Assembly (NCBI GenBank): GCA_002305535.1
Contig: DBRE01000035.1
Location: 1-19,328 of the forward strand
Origin: Syntrophomonas sp. UBA1376
Lineage (GTDB): Bacteria; Bacillota; Syntrophomonadia; Syntrophomonadales; Syntrophomonadaceae
Length of the DNA: 19,328 nt
Reading direction: 5' to 3'
Positions 7,007 to 14,712 of the stretch are shown piece by piece. Below the pieces are notes generated by a model that saw nothing but the letters and a program-made list of their open reading frames with translations, had not been told where the DNA came from and made no database searches. Each line of letters opens with the position of its first letter. Position 1 is the first letter of the stretch. Both the position numbers and the translations under genes were made by a program.

Positions 7007-8078
7007 GGTACTTGAACCCCCTAAACAGTAGGTAAAGGAACATCGGCGCACCCAAAAATGAAGTGATAGCTCCGATCGGCAGTATGACCGGTGCAATTAT
7101 CAGCCGGGCAAAGGTATCGGCCAGGATGAGCAGCAATGCTCCGATAACCGCCGAGCAAGGTATAAGGAAGCGGTAGTCATTACCCACAAACCGACGCATT
7201 ATGTGGGGAGCTATCAATCCCACAAAACTGATGATGCCCACAAAAGAAACTGCCACCGCCGCGGCCAATGAGCTGATGCCCATACTGATCAGCATGACCG
7301 CCCGGGTGTTAACCCCTAAACTTTTGGCAGTATCAGCTCCGCTTTCCATGGCATTAAAATTCCAGCGGTTCAGCAGAAAATATATCAAAGCCGCGAAAAA
7401 TACCACCGTCAGGATCAACAGCTCGGGCCAATCTGCCGCGCCCAAGTTTCCAAAAGTCCAGAACACCACTGCACTGATTTTGGTTTCATCAGCAAAGTAT
7501 TGCAACAAGGTGCTGCCCCCACCAAACAAGGAGCCTAAAGCAACCCCGGCTAATATGAGCCCGGCGGGGCCCAGGTCTTTCTTAAACTGGGATAGAAGAA
7601 TAATCACTAATGTTGATATCGAAGCGCATAAAAAAGCGCACAGGGTCACAATGTAAGGATTATTTATAGTGACCGCCGTGGCGGCAGAGTCAGAATTCAC
7701 TACTCCACCGCCAAACACGATGATCCCCAAGGCCGCACCGAAGGCAGCACCCTGAGATACTCCCAGGGTCGAGGCCGAGGCCAGAGGATTCTGCAGTACA
7801 CACTGCATGACCGCACCAGCCACTGCCAGAATCGCACCTACCAGGATAGCAGCGGTAACTCGCGGCAGCCTTATATTCATAATGATCGTATGGGTCTGGG
7901 GATCGCCCTTTCCCAGCAAGGTTTTGATTATCTCCGATGCGGGAATCTCCAGGGAACCGGCACTGACTGCGAAAAGCCCTATCACGGCAGTTGCTACCAC
8001 GGAAATAGCCAAGACCAGCTTTTTGCGGTTAATAAAAGCGCTATAGGATTCTATTGGGATCATACTCTTATCCGTCAT
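6999..8078 (-). CDS. FecCD/BtuC-family ABC permease
   Basis: A 359-residue polytopic membrane protein with about ten hydrophobic segments. It carries FecCD hallmarks: GAVMQCVLQNPLASASTLGV near residue 90, the coupling segment GLIAPHIMRRFVGNDYRFLI near residue 290, and the C-terminal LPIGAITSFLGAPMFLYLLF. It forms a homodimeric channel for chelated metal or a related ligand delivered by the lipoprotein encoded just upstream. The start ATG lies 2 nt after the stop of that gene, with GAGGA located in its last codons. It overlaps the ATPase gene downstream by 8 nt. Coupling of all three genes implies a complete single importer. Confidence 0.92.
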   Translation of the reverse strand: MTDKSMIPIESYSAFINRKKLVLAISVVATAVIGLFAVSAGSLEIPASEIIKTLLGKGDPQTHTIIMNIRLPRVTAAILVGAILAVAGAVMQCVLQNPLASASTLGVSQGAAFGAALGIIVFGGGVVNSDSAATAVTINNPYIVTLCAFLCASISTLVIILLSQFKKDLGPAGLILAGVALGSLFGGGSTLLQYFADETKISAVVFWTFGNLGAADWPELLILTVVFFAALIYFLLNRWNFNAMESGADTAKSLGVNTRAVMLISMGISSLAAAVAVSFVGIISFVGLIAPHIMRRFVGNDYRFLIPCSAVIGALLLILADTFARLIIAPVILPIGAITSFLGAPMFLYLLFRGFKYHG

Positions 8079-8080
8079 GA

Positions 8081-9205
8081 TCAGTCCTCGAGAGTTACTT
8101 GACCGTAACCTGCACCGGCTCCTTCGAGTTTACTGAGATAATCCTCATCGTCCAGGAAAAACTCAAAAATTTCATTAGCCTTTTCCTCAAAAGTCACATC
8201 CTTGAATTGTTCCGGATAGAGCAAACTGGCTACATAATAACTATTGACGATGGGGATCTCAACATTGGAAAAATAGGAGGTAGAACTGGGGTATTGATAA
8301 AGGTTCCCTTCCTGAACGGCGGTGAGGTGCCCGTAGAAATCTGGATTTTTCTTGTAGTCGGCCTTGACCAGACCTACGCCGCCGCTATCAAAGAAAATAT
8401 ATTGGGGATCCCAACCGATGATCTGTTCTTTGTCGATCAGCACTCCACCCGATTTGTCAGAGATGCCGGTGGTAACATCGTTGGCGTCAATGGCTTCGAA
8501 TACGGCATATTTGATGTATACTCCCTCTATGCCATGAGCACCCTTGAATGTGGCAGCAGCACCCAAAATAGTAGGTTTATCCCCATCGGGAACCCCTGCC
8601 GTTCTAGTTTTTAGATCATTAAGGCAATTGTGTATGTAAGAGATCACTTCCTCCGCCCGGTCTGGCACACCGCATACGTCTCCTAAGATACGAAGGGCTT
8701 CTTCATAATCCGCCTGAAATAAAGTTCCCATGGGTACAGCCACCACCGGTATCCCGGTTTTGGTTTGGATCTCATCGGCCAGCTCCGCGTTGTATGTACA
8801 TAAAATCACGTCTGGCTGAACGCTGATGATTTGTTCCGGATAGTAATCAGTGGCACCGGCTGCATCGGTACCCACCTGGGGGACATTGGCCCATCGGTCT
8901 TGGTTGACATATGCATAGGCAGTGACCGGGGTTATACTATCCCTGTTCATCCCGCCTATTCCCACGACTTTATCAGCCAGCCCCAAATAAGTGATCATGC
9001 GTGGGGTATTCCCTAAGGGAACGATTTTTTCCACCGTTGCAGGTATCTCCACCCCACGTCCCAGGCTATCGATTATAGTTCTGGTACCGGGGTCAGCGCT
9101 TCCGGGAGTGATCCCCGCTTCATTAGTGCCTCCACAGCCAGCTAATATGCCGACCGCGAAAGCTACGGCCAATACCGATATGATTAATTTTGTTGGTTTT
9201 TTCAT
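8081..9205 (-). CDS. Lipoprotein substrate-binding protein of FecB/BtuF (TroA-like) type
   Basis: A 374-residue exported protein. A signal peptide ends at the lipobox LAGC with the acylated cysteine at C24. The mature part begins with a Gly/Thr-rich linker, then RTIIDSLGRGVEIPATVEKI, the usual opening of the class III (helical backbone) binding domain, and continues with DVILCTYNAELADEIQTKTG and GDVCGVPDRAEEVISYI. It would sit on the outer face of the cytoplasmic membrane and deliver ligand to the adjacent permease. The ligand cannot be read from the sequence: ferric siderophore, corrinoid, haem or a Mo/W species are all possible. The ribosome binding site GGGGGG lies 10 nt before the ATG, and the FmdE-family stop is 23 nt upstream. 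Confidence 0.9.
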   Translation of the reverse strand: MKKPTKLIISVLAVAFAVGILAGCGGTNEAGITPGSADPGTRTIIDSLGRGVEIPATVEKIVPLGNTPRMITYLGLADKVVGIGGMNRDSITPVTAYAYVNQDRWANVPQVGTDAAGATDYYPEQIISVQPDVILCTYNAELADEIQTKTGIPVVAVPMGTLFQADYEEALRILGDVCGVPDRAEEVISYIHNCLNDLKTRTAGVPDGDKPTILGAAATFKGAHGIEGVYIKYAVFEAIDANDVTTGISDKSGGVLIDKEQIIGWDPQYIFFDSGGVGLVKADYKKNPDFYGHLTAVQEGNLYQYPSSTSYFSNVEIPIVNSYYVASLLYPEQFKDVTFEEKANEIFEFFLDDEDYLSKLEGAGAGYGQVTLED

Positions 9206-9228
9206 TAGTGCAGTTCCCCCCTAACCTC

Positions 9229-9756
9229 TCACCAGCCTCGGCTGTAATCCTTAAAACAGTCAATGCATACGGCTTTGCCTTCCTGAAACCTCATTTTATG
9301 CTCGGGAGCACCTTCCCCGCAGTCTTCGCAAATCACTGTGGTAAAAAGCCGGGCTTTTTCCGGCAAATCAAGCCTCGGTTCAGAAAAAGTAAAAATCTCC
9401 TCCACCGGGGCATTGAGTAGGTATTCCTGCCACTGGGAACGATCCATTTCGTCGTGCTTCTTAGGCTTGAGACATACCCGCAGCTTCTTATTATTCTTGC
9501 GGTCGAAGAACGAAAAAGCCTGCTTACCCGTTCCGTGATACAGCAGATTCCCTTTGCCCATGGTACAGCTCAAGATGGCTTGAACAGCATCCACCCCGCA
9601 GGCATCGTTTTCCGTGATGCAAACGATCTCTTCATCTTCCGATACGCCGATCCCCATTTTCTCCGCCGCTGCTTGGCAGGCTTTGAAACCTATGGCCAGA
9701 CCGGGGCATTCGTGACCGTGAAAGGCCACCGCTTTTTCCCAAAGTTGTCGGTTCAT
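9229..9756 (-). CDS. FmdE-family protein with C-terminal zinc ribbon
   Basis: A 175-residue protein of the FmdE/formylmethanofuran-dehydrogenase-subunit-E family (PF02663). The N-terminal motif HGHECPG (residues 13-19) and the conserved cysteine in NDACGVDAVQ (C53) are present. A C-terminal zinc ribbon is formed by C143-x2-C146 and C164-x2-C167. Family members occur in many non-methanogens, and their biochemical role is not settled; links to molybdenum/tungsten or other metal metabolism have been suggested from gene context. The start ATG 9756 is supported by GGGAGGGGG 7 nt upstream; a longer frame to 9807 has no such site. It is the first gene of the ABC operon, so it probably handles or senses the imported metal or cofactor. 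Confidence 0.88.
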   Translation of the reverse strand: MNRQLWEKAVAFHGHECPGLAIGFKACQAAAEKMGIGVSEDEEIVCITENDACGVDAVQAILSCTMGKGNLLYHGTGKQAFSFFDRKNNKKLRVCLKPKKHDEMDRSQWQEYLLNAPVEEIFTFSEPRLDLPEKARLFTTVICEDCGEGAPEHKMRFQEGKAVCIDCFKDYSRGW

Positions 9757-9805
9757 CAAATTTCCCCCTCCCATAGTATAGGCACACCATACATGCCCAA
9801 CACAC

Positions 9806-9847
9806 AAAAAAAGGCCAAGTTGCAGTAATTACCTGCATTTTGGCCTT
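9806..9847 (-). terminator. Strong terminator/attenuator hairpin in the leader of the fmdE-ABC operon
   Basis: On the minus strand, arm AAGGCCAA (9847-9840) pairs with TTGGCCTT (9818-9811). An inner TGCAG/CTGCA helix is separated by a 2x2 mismatch, and a T7 tract ends at 9806. It lies about 50 nt before the fmdE-family start and about 120 nt after a good promoter. That suggests premature termination. It could instead simply terminate the operon ending at 9993. Confidence 0.8.
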
Positions 9848-9937
9848 CATGACGTAATATAAGTATTTAATTAAATTTGATCAAATGGTGCAGACTTCAT
9901 ATCTGCTATACGCATTTCTTATGCATATATATAACAC

Positions 9938-9965
9938 ATTATCCCAATATCTGGCTTGATGTCAA
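9938..9965 (-). promoter_or_regulatory. Sigma-A-type promoter of the fmdE-ABC operon
   Basis: On the minus strand, a perfect TTGACA (9965-9960) and GATAAT (9943-9938) are separated by 16 nt. The predicted start near 9931 gives a leader of about 175 nt that contains two small hairpins (ATATGCAT/ATGCGTAT and GCAGA/TCTGC) and then the terminator at 9806-9847. Confidence 0.7.
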
Positions 9966-9992
9966 CAAGGTTATCTAAGCTAGTGATGGAGA

Positions 9993-10667
9993 TTAAATAT
10001 GCATACGTTTTTGAAGTTCGGTGATAATCAGGCGACCTCTAAAGATCGGAATCGCTACCAACATGATAATACTCAAGCTCACCGAAACGAAGGACGGAAT
10101 GGGCTGGGAGATCCAGCCCAACAAAACAAAGAGGAAGGGTATCAAGGCCAACAGCGCCGCCATCAAAAAGTACAAGATATAATCTTCCACCACCAGATCC
10201 ACTACCCGAACTGACACGAACATGGCCGCCAAAGCACTGCTGCATACTATGGGTATGGCATAATTGATAGACCAGCCCGACCAGCCGATATAATAGTCCC
10301 AGAGGACACTTAGTAGGGAAAGCAGGGCAATCTCATAGACAATGCTCTTAGTAATGTTGCGCCTTTTGCGAATGATCACTGCTACGATCAGCCACATGCT
10401 GAGCAAACCAAATAGGATCAACCAAGGCCACCTTGTTTGGGTTGGCCATATCTGATAAGCGATAAAGGACAAAGCCACTGAAATCACCGATAGAAAAATC
10501 AAGATCTTCAGCGCCAGGTATTTATGAAAACGCAGAGGAACATCTGGAAAAGGCGATTCTTGCCATTCAATGCCCTGGGTCTGAACCGGATTAAGACAAA
10601 GTGGGCAGCTATCCCAATCCCCTAAAATATCAACTTTACAGTGCTGGCAACGTCTCACCCGCTTCAC
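9993..10667 (-). CDS. Zinc-ribbon integral membrane protein (DUF6320-like)
   Basis: A 224-residue protein. An N-terminal zinc ribbon (C7-x2-C10 and C21-x2-C24, sequence CPLCLNPV) is followed by six or seven hydrophobic segments between residues about 50 and 210. A basic stretch (RKRRN) separates the second and third segments. This architecture matches the DUF6320 type, which I recall being commonly encoded beside condensation/acyltransferase-fold proteins. The start is GTG (10665-10667), overlapping the TGA of the condensation gene by 4 nt (GTGA), with GAGGGGG just upstream. The operon link is therefore clear. The function is unknown; a membrane partner for making or moving an acylated product is only an inference. 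Confidence 0.75.
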   Translation of the reverse strand: MKRVRRCQHCKVDILGDWDSCPLCLNPVQTQGIEWQESPFPDVPLRFHKYLALKILIFLSVISVALSFIAYQIWPTQTRWPWLILFGLLSMWLIVAVIIRKRRNITKSIVYEIALLSLLSVLWDYYIGWSGWSINYAIPIVCSSALAAMFVSVRVVDLVVEDYILYFLMAALLALIPFLFVLLGWISQPIPSFVSVSLSIIMLVAIPIFRGRLIITELQKRMHI

Positions 10668-12079
10668 ACCCCCTCGCTCTTCACAAAATTCTCTTCGAAA
10701 CTGACCCTATTCGCTGCCACCGTTACTGGCACTCCTTGATCGGTCAGCATGCAAATAAAATTCCTTTGGATTTCGGTCTCCACAAAAGGTGACGTGAAGC
10801 AGACGGTCAGACGGTCACCATGACAGATGGATGAGAACTGGGGCCGGGCTGCTGAGGTTTGAGCATAGAGCTGCTTAATAAAGGGATCGACTTCTTCAGG
10901 AAAGACCACCCGACCCATATTGGAAATGGAAAGTGTCAGAGTACGGTTGCGGCAAGCATTGGCCACCCTCAGAACCAGGTCTTTGACAGGCCGGATGACC
11001 AGTCGAATGAGAAGCTTCTCTTCATAAGACCTCAACTGGTTTAGCCTCTTCTTCAAATTTTCCTCGGTCAGTTGTTCCTTGAACTGATTATCGAGAGAAC
11101 GACAAATGGATTCGATGCTGTCGCCTTCCGGCCCATTTTGCCCATAAGTATATGTGACCCGCATGGTACTGAAAAAGTTCCGGGCTGAGTTAGACTTAAA
11201 ATAGTTACGCAGATTCACCGGTACCGATACAGCGATCGTCAAAGGCCCCTTATGTCTGGGAGCGTCTTGGTACACAGCATCAATAAACAAAGCTGTCAAG
11301 TAAACACTAAGGGATGTCCCGACTGCATGAGCCAGCCGTAACACCTCATCCACCGGCATATCTGCTTCGACCAAGCGCATGCGATTATCGGGTGTTGTAG
11401 TACCGCGGACGTGATATACTCGTTCCTTATAGCTTTTATGGGTGGTCTGGCCAGCCACGCCTATGGCTCTTCCCGACACACTAACAGCTGCGTGCCCGAC
11501 AGCTTTACCCACTCTGGTCACCGTTTCAATGGTCGCTTGGGCCGGATGAGCCCATAGCCCTTCCCCCTCATGACCAAAATAGCGCGCAAAACTATCATCG
11601 AACTGCTGTTTTTGTGAACCCTTACCAGGGTAATTTAGAGCCTTATTTTGAAAAACCTCGGGATAGCGGCGAATGGTGTAATTATAGAGCAGGGTTTCCA
11701 GAAACCATAGTGCACCTGTCCCATCGGAAAGGACATGAAAGACCTCGAGATGGATCCGGTTCCGATAATACAGCACCCTAAAGAGCAGATTTTTCTCATC
11801 ATGATGATAGATCTCCGCACAAGCAGGCTGATCATCTAGCTGCACCAGGGGCCTCTGCTCACTATCCTCCAGATAGTACCAGAAAATGCCCCGTCGCAAT
11901 ACAACATGATACAGTCTATGGTATTGGTAAGTTTCGTCCAAAGCCTCTTGCAGTATGTCCGGATCTATTTCATCACGAACTGCAGCACTTAGACGGAAAA
12001 CCTTGGTATCCGTTGAGGTCATCGTGGCCAGAAATATTTTCGAAGCGTTGTCCAACCTTATCCATTTCTTGCGTGCCAT
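10664..12079 (-). CDS. Condensation/acyltransferase-fold protein (alcohol acetyltransferase-like)
   Basis: A 471-residue protein of the chloramphenicol-acetyltransferase/condensation superfamily. The active-site HxxxDG motif is present at residues 115-120 (H115, D119, G120) in EVFHVLSDGTGALWFLETLL. A second-half segment TLSISNMGRVVFPEEVDPFI fits the C-terminal subdomain. Such proteins transfer acyl groups from CoA or carrier proteins to alcohols or amines. There is no carrier or adenylation domain, so this is a stand-alone enzyme and not a peptide synthetase module. The start ATG 12079 has a GGGGAG-type ribosome binding site. The downstream membrane protein overlaps it by 4 nt, and the relic of an alpha/beta hydrolase lies upstream. 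The product is unknown. Confidence 0.82.
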   Translation of the reverse strand: MARKKWIRLDNASKIFLATMTSTDTKVFRLSAAVRDEIDPDILQEALDETYQYHRLYHVVLRRGIFWYYLEDSEQRPLVQLDDQPACAEIYHHDEKNLLFRVLYYRNRIHLEVFHVLSDGTGALWFLETLLYNYTIRRYPEVFQNKALNYPGKGSQKQQFDDSFARYFGHEGEGLWAHPAQATIETVTRVGKAVGHAAVSVSGRAIGVAGQTTHKSYKERVYHVRGTTTPDNRMRLVEADMPVDEVLRLAHAVGTSLSVYLTALFIDAVYQDAPRHKGPLTIAVSVPVNLRNYFKSNSARNFFSTMRVTYTYGQNGPEGDSIESICRSLDNQFKEQLTEENLKKRLNQLRSYEEKLLIRLVIRPVKDLVLRVANACRNRTLTLSISNMGRVVFPEEVDPFIKQLYAQTSAARPQFSSICHGDRLTVCFTSPFVETEIQRNFICMLTDQGVPVTVAANRVSFEENFVKSEGV

Positions 12080-12129
12080 CGGCCTGCTTACTCCCCGCCT
12101 TCTGATATAGCTCTTTTATTATTCTGCTC

Positions 12130-12300
12130 TTATTTCTCAAGAAAAGCAGTAATTTCTTTATAAACTTCCCCTACCGGGCTGGCAAACTTGGGATAAGATA
12201 TTAACCCATGGGCGGTGCCCCGGATACGGTGGACTTTACCCGGTATGTTCATATATTTGACCGCCTAACTGAGGTTCCTTTAGCTATGGTATCGTCATTA
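12130..12300 (-). pseudogene. Relic of an alpha/beta hydrolase (esterase), C-terminal part
   Basis: The minus-strand frame from 12264 to the TAA at 12130-12132 encodes KYMNIPGKVHRIRGTAHGLI and then SYPKFASPVGEVYKEITAFL, ending EK. This is the typical C-terminus of a lipase/esterase of the alpha/beta hydrolase fold, with the catalytic histidine in GTAHG. A TAG interrupts the frame at 12265-12267. Further upstream a different frame gives NDDTIAKGTSV, suggesting a frameshift. No nucleophile elbow (GxSxG), start codon or ribosome binding site remains. The rest of the 12080-12464 gap shows no other gene. It lies 51 nt upstream of the condensation gene, so it was probably the first gene of that operon. 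Confidence 0.7.
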
Positions 12301-12464
12301 TAGCTAGCAATTTCCTCTCAGGCAATCGCATCAACTGGGGAATCTTTAGAACAGCGAAATCGAACATTCACCGGGACATCGGTGACATTTTCAAAGGATA
12401 ATCAACATGACTGTAGAATAAACAAAGGTAACTTGACGCACAGTTATTGTGGAGGGATTTGTAA

Positions 12465-13637
12465 ATGTTGGATATTGCATCAATAGCCAAATTAGGGGGA
12501 GCTAGAAAATATAATATCGATGAAACCATTTTTTATGCCGGAGATTCTGGCCATGAGATGTTTATAATCCTTAAAGGCAAAGTCGGTGTACTTATCAATT
12601 CCATAGATGGCTTTCCGATTAAGGTAGCAGAGTTGGGCCCCGGGGATTTCTTTGGCGAGATGTCATTATTAGAAGGTATGCCTCGCAGTGCTACTGTTGA
12701 AGCATTGGAAGACTGCATCGTAATGGTTATCAACGAAAACAACTTCGAAAAGATCATTGCCCAACAGCCCAATTTGGCTTATCGCATTATGAAGGGTATG
12801 AGCGGCCGTTTACGTAAACAAAATGAAGAGATCTCCCAACTAAAACATGGGGAAGCCGCGGAATCCCAGGCCAGTGAGGTCAATTCCTCAGTAAAAATTC
12901 TGGATGATTCTATTTTCCCGCCGAATCATAAGACTTACCCGCTGACTGCTTCACCTGATGATGAAGCGTTTTTGTTTGATCGGGAAGTAACTTGCCCGGT
13001 TTGTGAAAAAACCTTTACAGTTAAGAGTGTCCGTTCTTCTAAACTCAGACTGGACAAGGTCGATAATGATATGCGCCAGCGTTTCATCGATATAGAACCT
13101 CTTTGGTATCTGGTTTGGGTTTGTCCCCATTGCTATTACTCCAATTTTAATTTTGAATTCAAACAGGTATCAGACTCGATGGCTAGAAAATTTCTGGATC
13201 AGTCCACAGAGTTAAAGGATAAGGTTAAGCTGCAATTTAGTAATCCCCGTAAAATAGACGAGGTGTTTGCCAGCTATTACTTAATGCTACAGTATCTCCG
13301 GATGAGTACCCAGGATCCTTCCGCTGGGGCTAAGGTGTGGTTACGTTTGTCTTGGTTATACTATGACGTCCAGGATGAGGAAATGTTTATCTATGCTTCC
13401 CAGCAAGCTTACGATATGTTTAAAGATTCTTATTACAATGGCCGCCGTTCCACAACAGTTGAACAAGAACAACGTCTTTCTCTGCTTTTGGGTGAGCTAA
13501 GCTTAAGATTAGGTGAGAATGAAGAAGCATTGAAGTTCTTCCGCGGCGCTTTAGTGAGAAAAGCCGATGGCAATAATACTGTTAATCGCCAGGCCGAAGA
13601 CAGAATTGCCCAGTTGCGCGAAACCAATAAAACCTAA
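12465..13637 (+). CDS. Cyclic-nucleotide-binding domain fused to DUF2225
   Basis: A 390-residue protein. Residues about 8-118 form a CRP-type cyclic-nucleotide-binding barrel with GDFFGEMSLLEG (60-71) and PRSATVEA (73-80). The phosphate-binding cassette therefore looks intact, including the arginine R74. A linker follows, and then residues about 165-385 form a DUF2225 region (PF09986) with two zinc-binding pairs, C177-x2-C180 and C220-x2-C223, and a TPR-like helical tail (residues about 300-385). No DNA-binding helix-turn-helix is present, so it is not a CRP transcription factor. It may be a cytoplasmic sensor or scaffold that responds to a nucleotide; the ligand is unknown. GGAGGG precedes the ATG. 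A terminator follows at 13664. Confidence 0.85.
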   Translation: MLDIASIAKLGGARKYNIDETIFYAGDSGHEMFIILKGKVGVLINSIDGFPIKVAELGPGDFFGEMSLLEGMPRSATVEALEDCIVMVINENNFEKIIAQQPNLAYRIMKGMSGRLRKQNEEISQLKHGEAAESQASEVNSSVKILDDSIFPPNHKTYPLTASPDDEAFLFDREVTCPVCEKTFTVKSVRSSKLRLDKVDNDMRQRFIDIEPLWYLVWVCPHCYYSNFNFEFKQVSDSMARKFLDQSTELKDKVKLQFSNPRKIDEVFASYYLMLQYLRMSTQDPSAGAKVWLRLSWLYYDVQDEEMFIYASQQAYDMFKDSYYNGRRSTTVEQEQRLSLLLGELSLRLGENEEALKFFRGALVRKADGNNTVNRQAEDRIAQLRETNKT

Positions 13638-13663
13638 AAGACAAAATATTGACACCTTAAACG

Positions 13664-13716
13664 AAGTGCATCCCCCATGTTGAACCAATAGTTTAATTTT
13701 GGAGGTGCACTTTTTT
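13664..13716 (+). terminator. Probable terminator after the CNBD-DUF2225 gene
   Basis: AAGTGCA (13664-13670) pairs with TGCACTT, continuing with partial pairing of the C-run and GGAGG, with a long loop of about 30 nt, and ends in T6 (13711-13716). It lies 27 nt after the stop codon. The long loop makes the stem less typical but the tail is good. Confidence 0.6.
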
Positions 13717-13769
13717 ATTAAGTGTTTATCCCTAAACCATCCTTTCAAATATGCAGATATTGCAGTAAT

Positions 13770-13799
13770 ATGACAGATGAAGTAAAAATTTAGTATGAT
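13770..13799 (+). promoter_or_regulatory. Sigma-A-type promoter of the ODP/HD-GYP operon
   Basis: ATGACA (13770-13775) is separated by 18 nt from TATGAT (13794-13799), 5/6 matches in each hexamer. The predicted start lies near 13806. A translation start at the ATG at 13795 would fall inside the -10 box, which supports the downstream TTG (13888) as the true start. Confidence 0.65.
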
Positions 13800-13887
13800 T
13801 CCACTTTTATCAATAGCTCTACAAGTTTCAAAGGAATATATCGAAAATCCCACTGCAATGACTATTACATTAAAGGAGGCTTGCATC

Positions 13888-14712
13888 TTGAAACCTGAAT
13901 ATATAGCTTATGAAAAAGAACCGGTTCAAATTGCAGAAGGCATATATTGGGTAGGGTATGCGGACGAACATAGAGGCCTGCACTGTAATCCGTATCTGAT
14001 TATCGAAGGCGATGAAGCCGTCCTAATTGACGGCGGCAGCCGTGACGATTTCAGCAATGTAATGCTAAAAATTCTCCGGACAGGATTGACACCTTCCCAA
14101 ATAAAAGTACTGATTTACCAGCACTATGACCCGGATCTCTGTGGGAGCCTACCTCAATTTGAGTCAATTATTAATAATGATGCTCTCCGAATTATTTCAC
14201 ATGAAGATAATAATGTTTTCATTAATTACTACTCCCCTAAGACCGAGAAACTGGATTTTCGCGATTTGGACAACCATTATGATTTTGCCTCAGGCAGACG
14301 TTTGGACTTTTATCTAACCCCTTACAGCCATCAGTCGGGCAGCTTTATTACCTATGATAGGCAGACAAAAACACTGTTTACCAGCGACCTGTTTGGAAGC
14401 TACGATGACCAGTGGATGCTATTTCTGGAATTGGAGGATGCCTGTCGGGAGTGCCGGGATATTAGTTTGTACACCTGTAGAGAAAGAAAATGCCCTATTG
14501 AGGGAATCGTAAAGTTCCATGAGAAAATTATGCCTTCTAATCGTGCGCTTTCCTATGCCCTTGACATAATCGAAACACTGGATATTGAACGAATCGCACC
14601 ACAACATGGCGGAGTTGTCTCTTCCAAAAGAGATATTAAGGCGCTCATCCAACATTTGCGCGCTATTAAAAACGTGGGTATAGACAAATGGTTGGCGGAG
14701 GAAGTCAAATGA
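13888..14712 (+). CDS. ODP-type (flavodiiron-like) beta-lactamase-fold protein, probable oxygen/diiron sensor or reductase
   Basis: A 274-residue single-domain protein resembling the diiron domain of flavodiiron (FprA/ROO) proteins. Candidate ligands match that family in order: H79-x-D81-x-D83, H148, D167 and H240 (in APQHGG). Glu is replaced by Asp at position 81, and the residue after D83 is Leu, not His. There is no C-terminal flavodoxin domain, so this is a stand-alone ODP protein, a type used elsewhere as an oxygen-binding sensor. The start is TTG at 13888, chosen because AAAGGAGG lies 8 nt upstream; the earlier ATG at 13795 overlaps the promoter. Its stop overlaps the HD-GYP start by 4 nt (ATGA). 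Oxygen sensing for that partner is an inference. Confidence 0.8.
   Translation: MKPEYIAYEKEPVQIAEGIYWVGYADEHRGLHCNPYLIIEGDEAVLIDGGSRDDFSNVMLKILRTGLTPSQIKVLIYQHYDPDLCGSLPQFESIINNDALRIISHEDNNVFINYYSPKTEKLDFRDLDNHYDFASGRRLDFYLTPYSHQSGSFITYDRQTKTLFTSDLFGSYDDQWMLFLELEDACRECRDISLYTCRERKCPIEGIVKFHEKIMPSNRALSYALDIIETLDIERIAPQHGGVVSSKRDIKALIQHLRAIKNVGIDKWLAEEVK

Noticed and set aside
7007..7096. N-terminal extension of the FecE-type ATPase
   Set aside because: The extra 30 residues lie within the permease gene and do not resemble the family; the ATG at 7006 with the 8-nt overlap fits better.
12391..12419. Possible promoter TTCAAA/TAGAAT for the CNBD-DUF2225 gene
   Set aside because: The -35 match is only 4/6 and several equally poor alternatives exist nearby, so no single site is supported.
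13795..13887. N-terminal extension of the ODP protein from the ATG at 13795
   Set aside because: That ATG overlaps the predicted -10 box, has no ribosome binding site, and the TTG at 13888 follows AAAGGAGG at ideal spacing.
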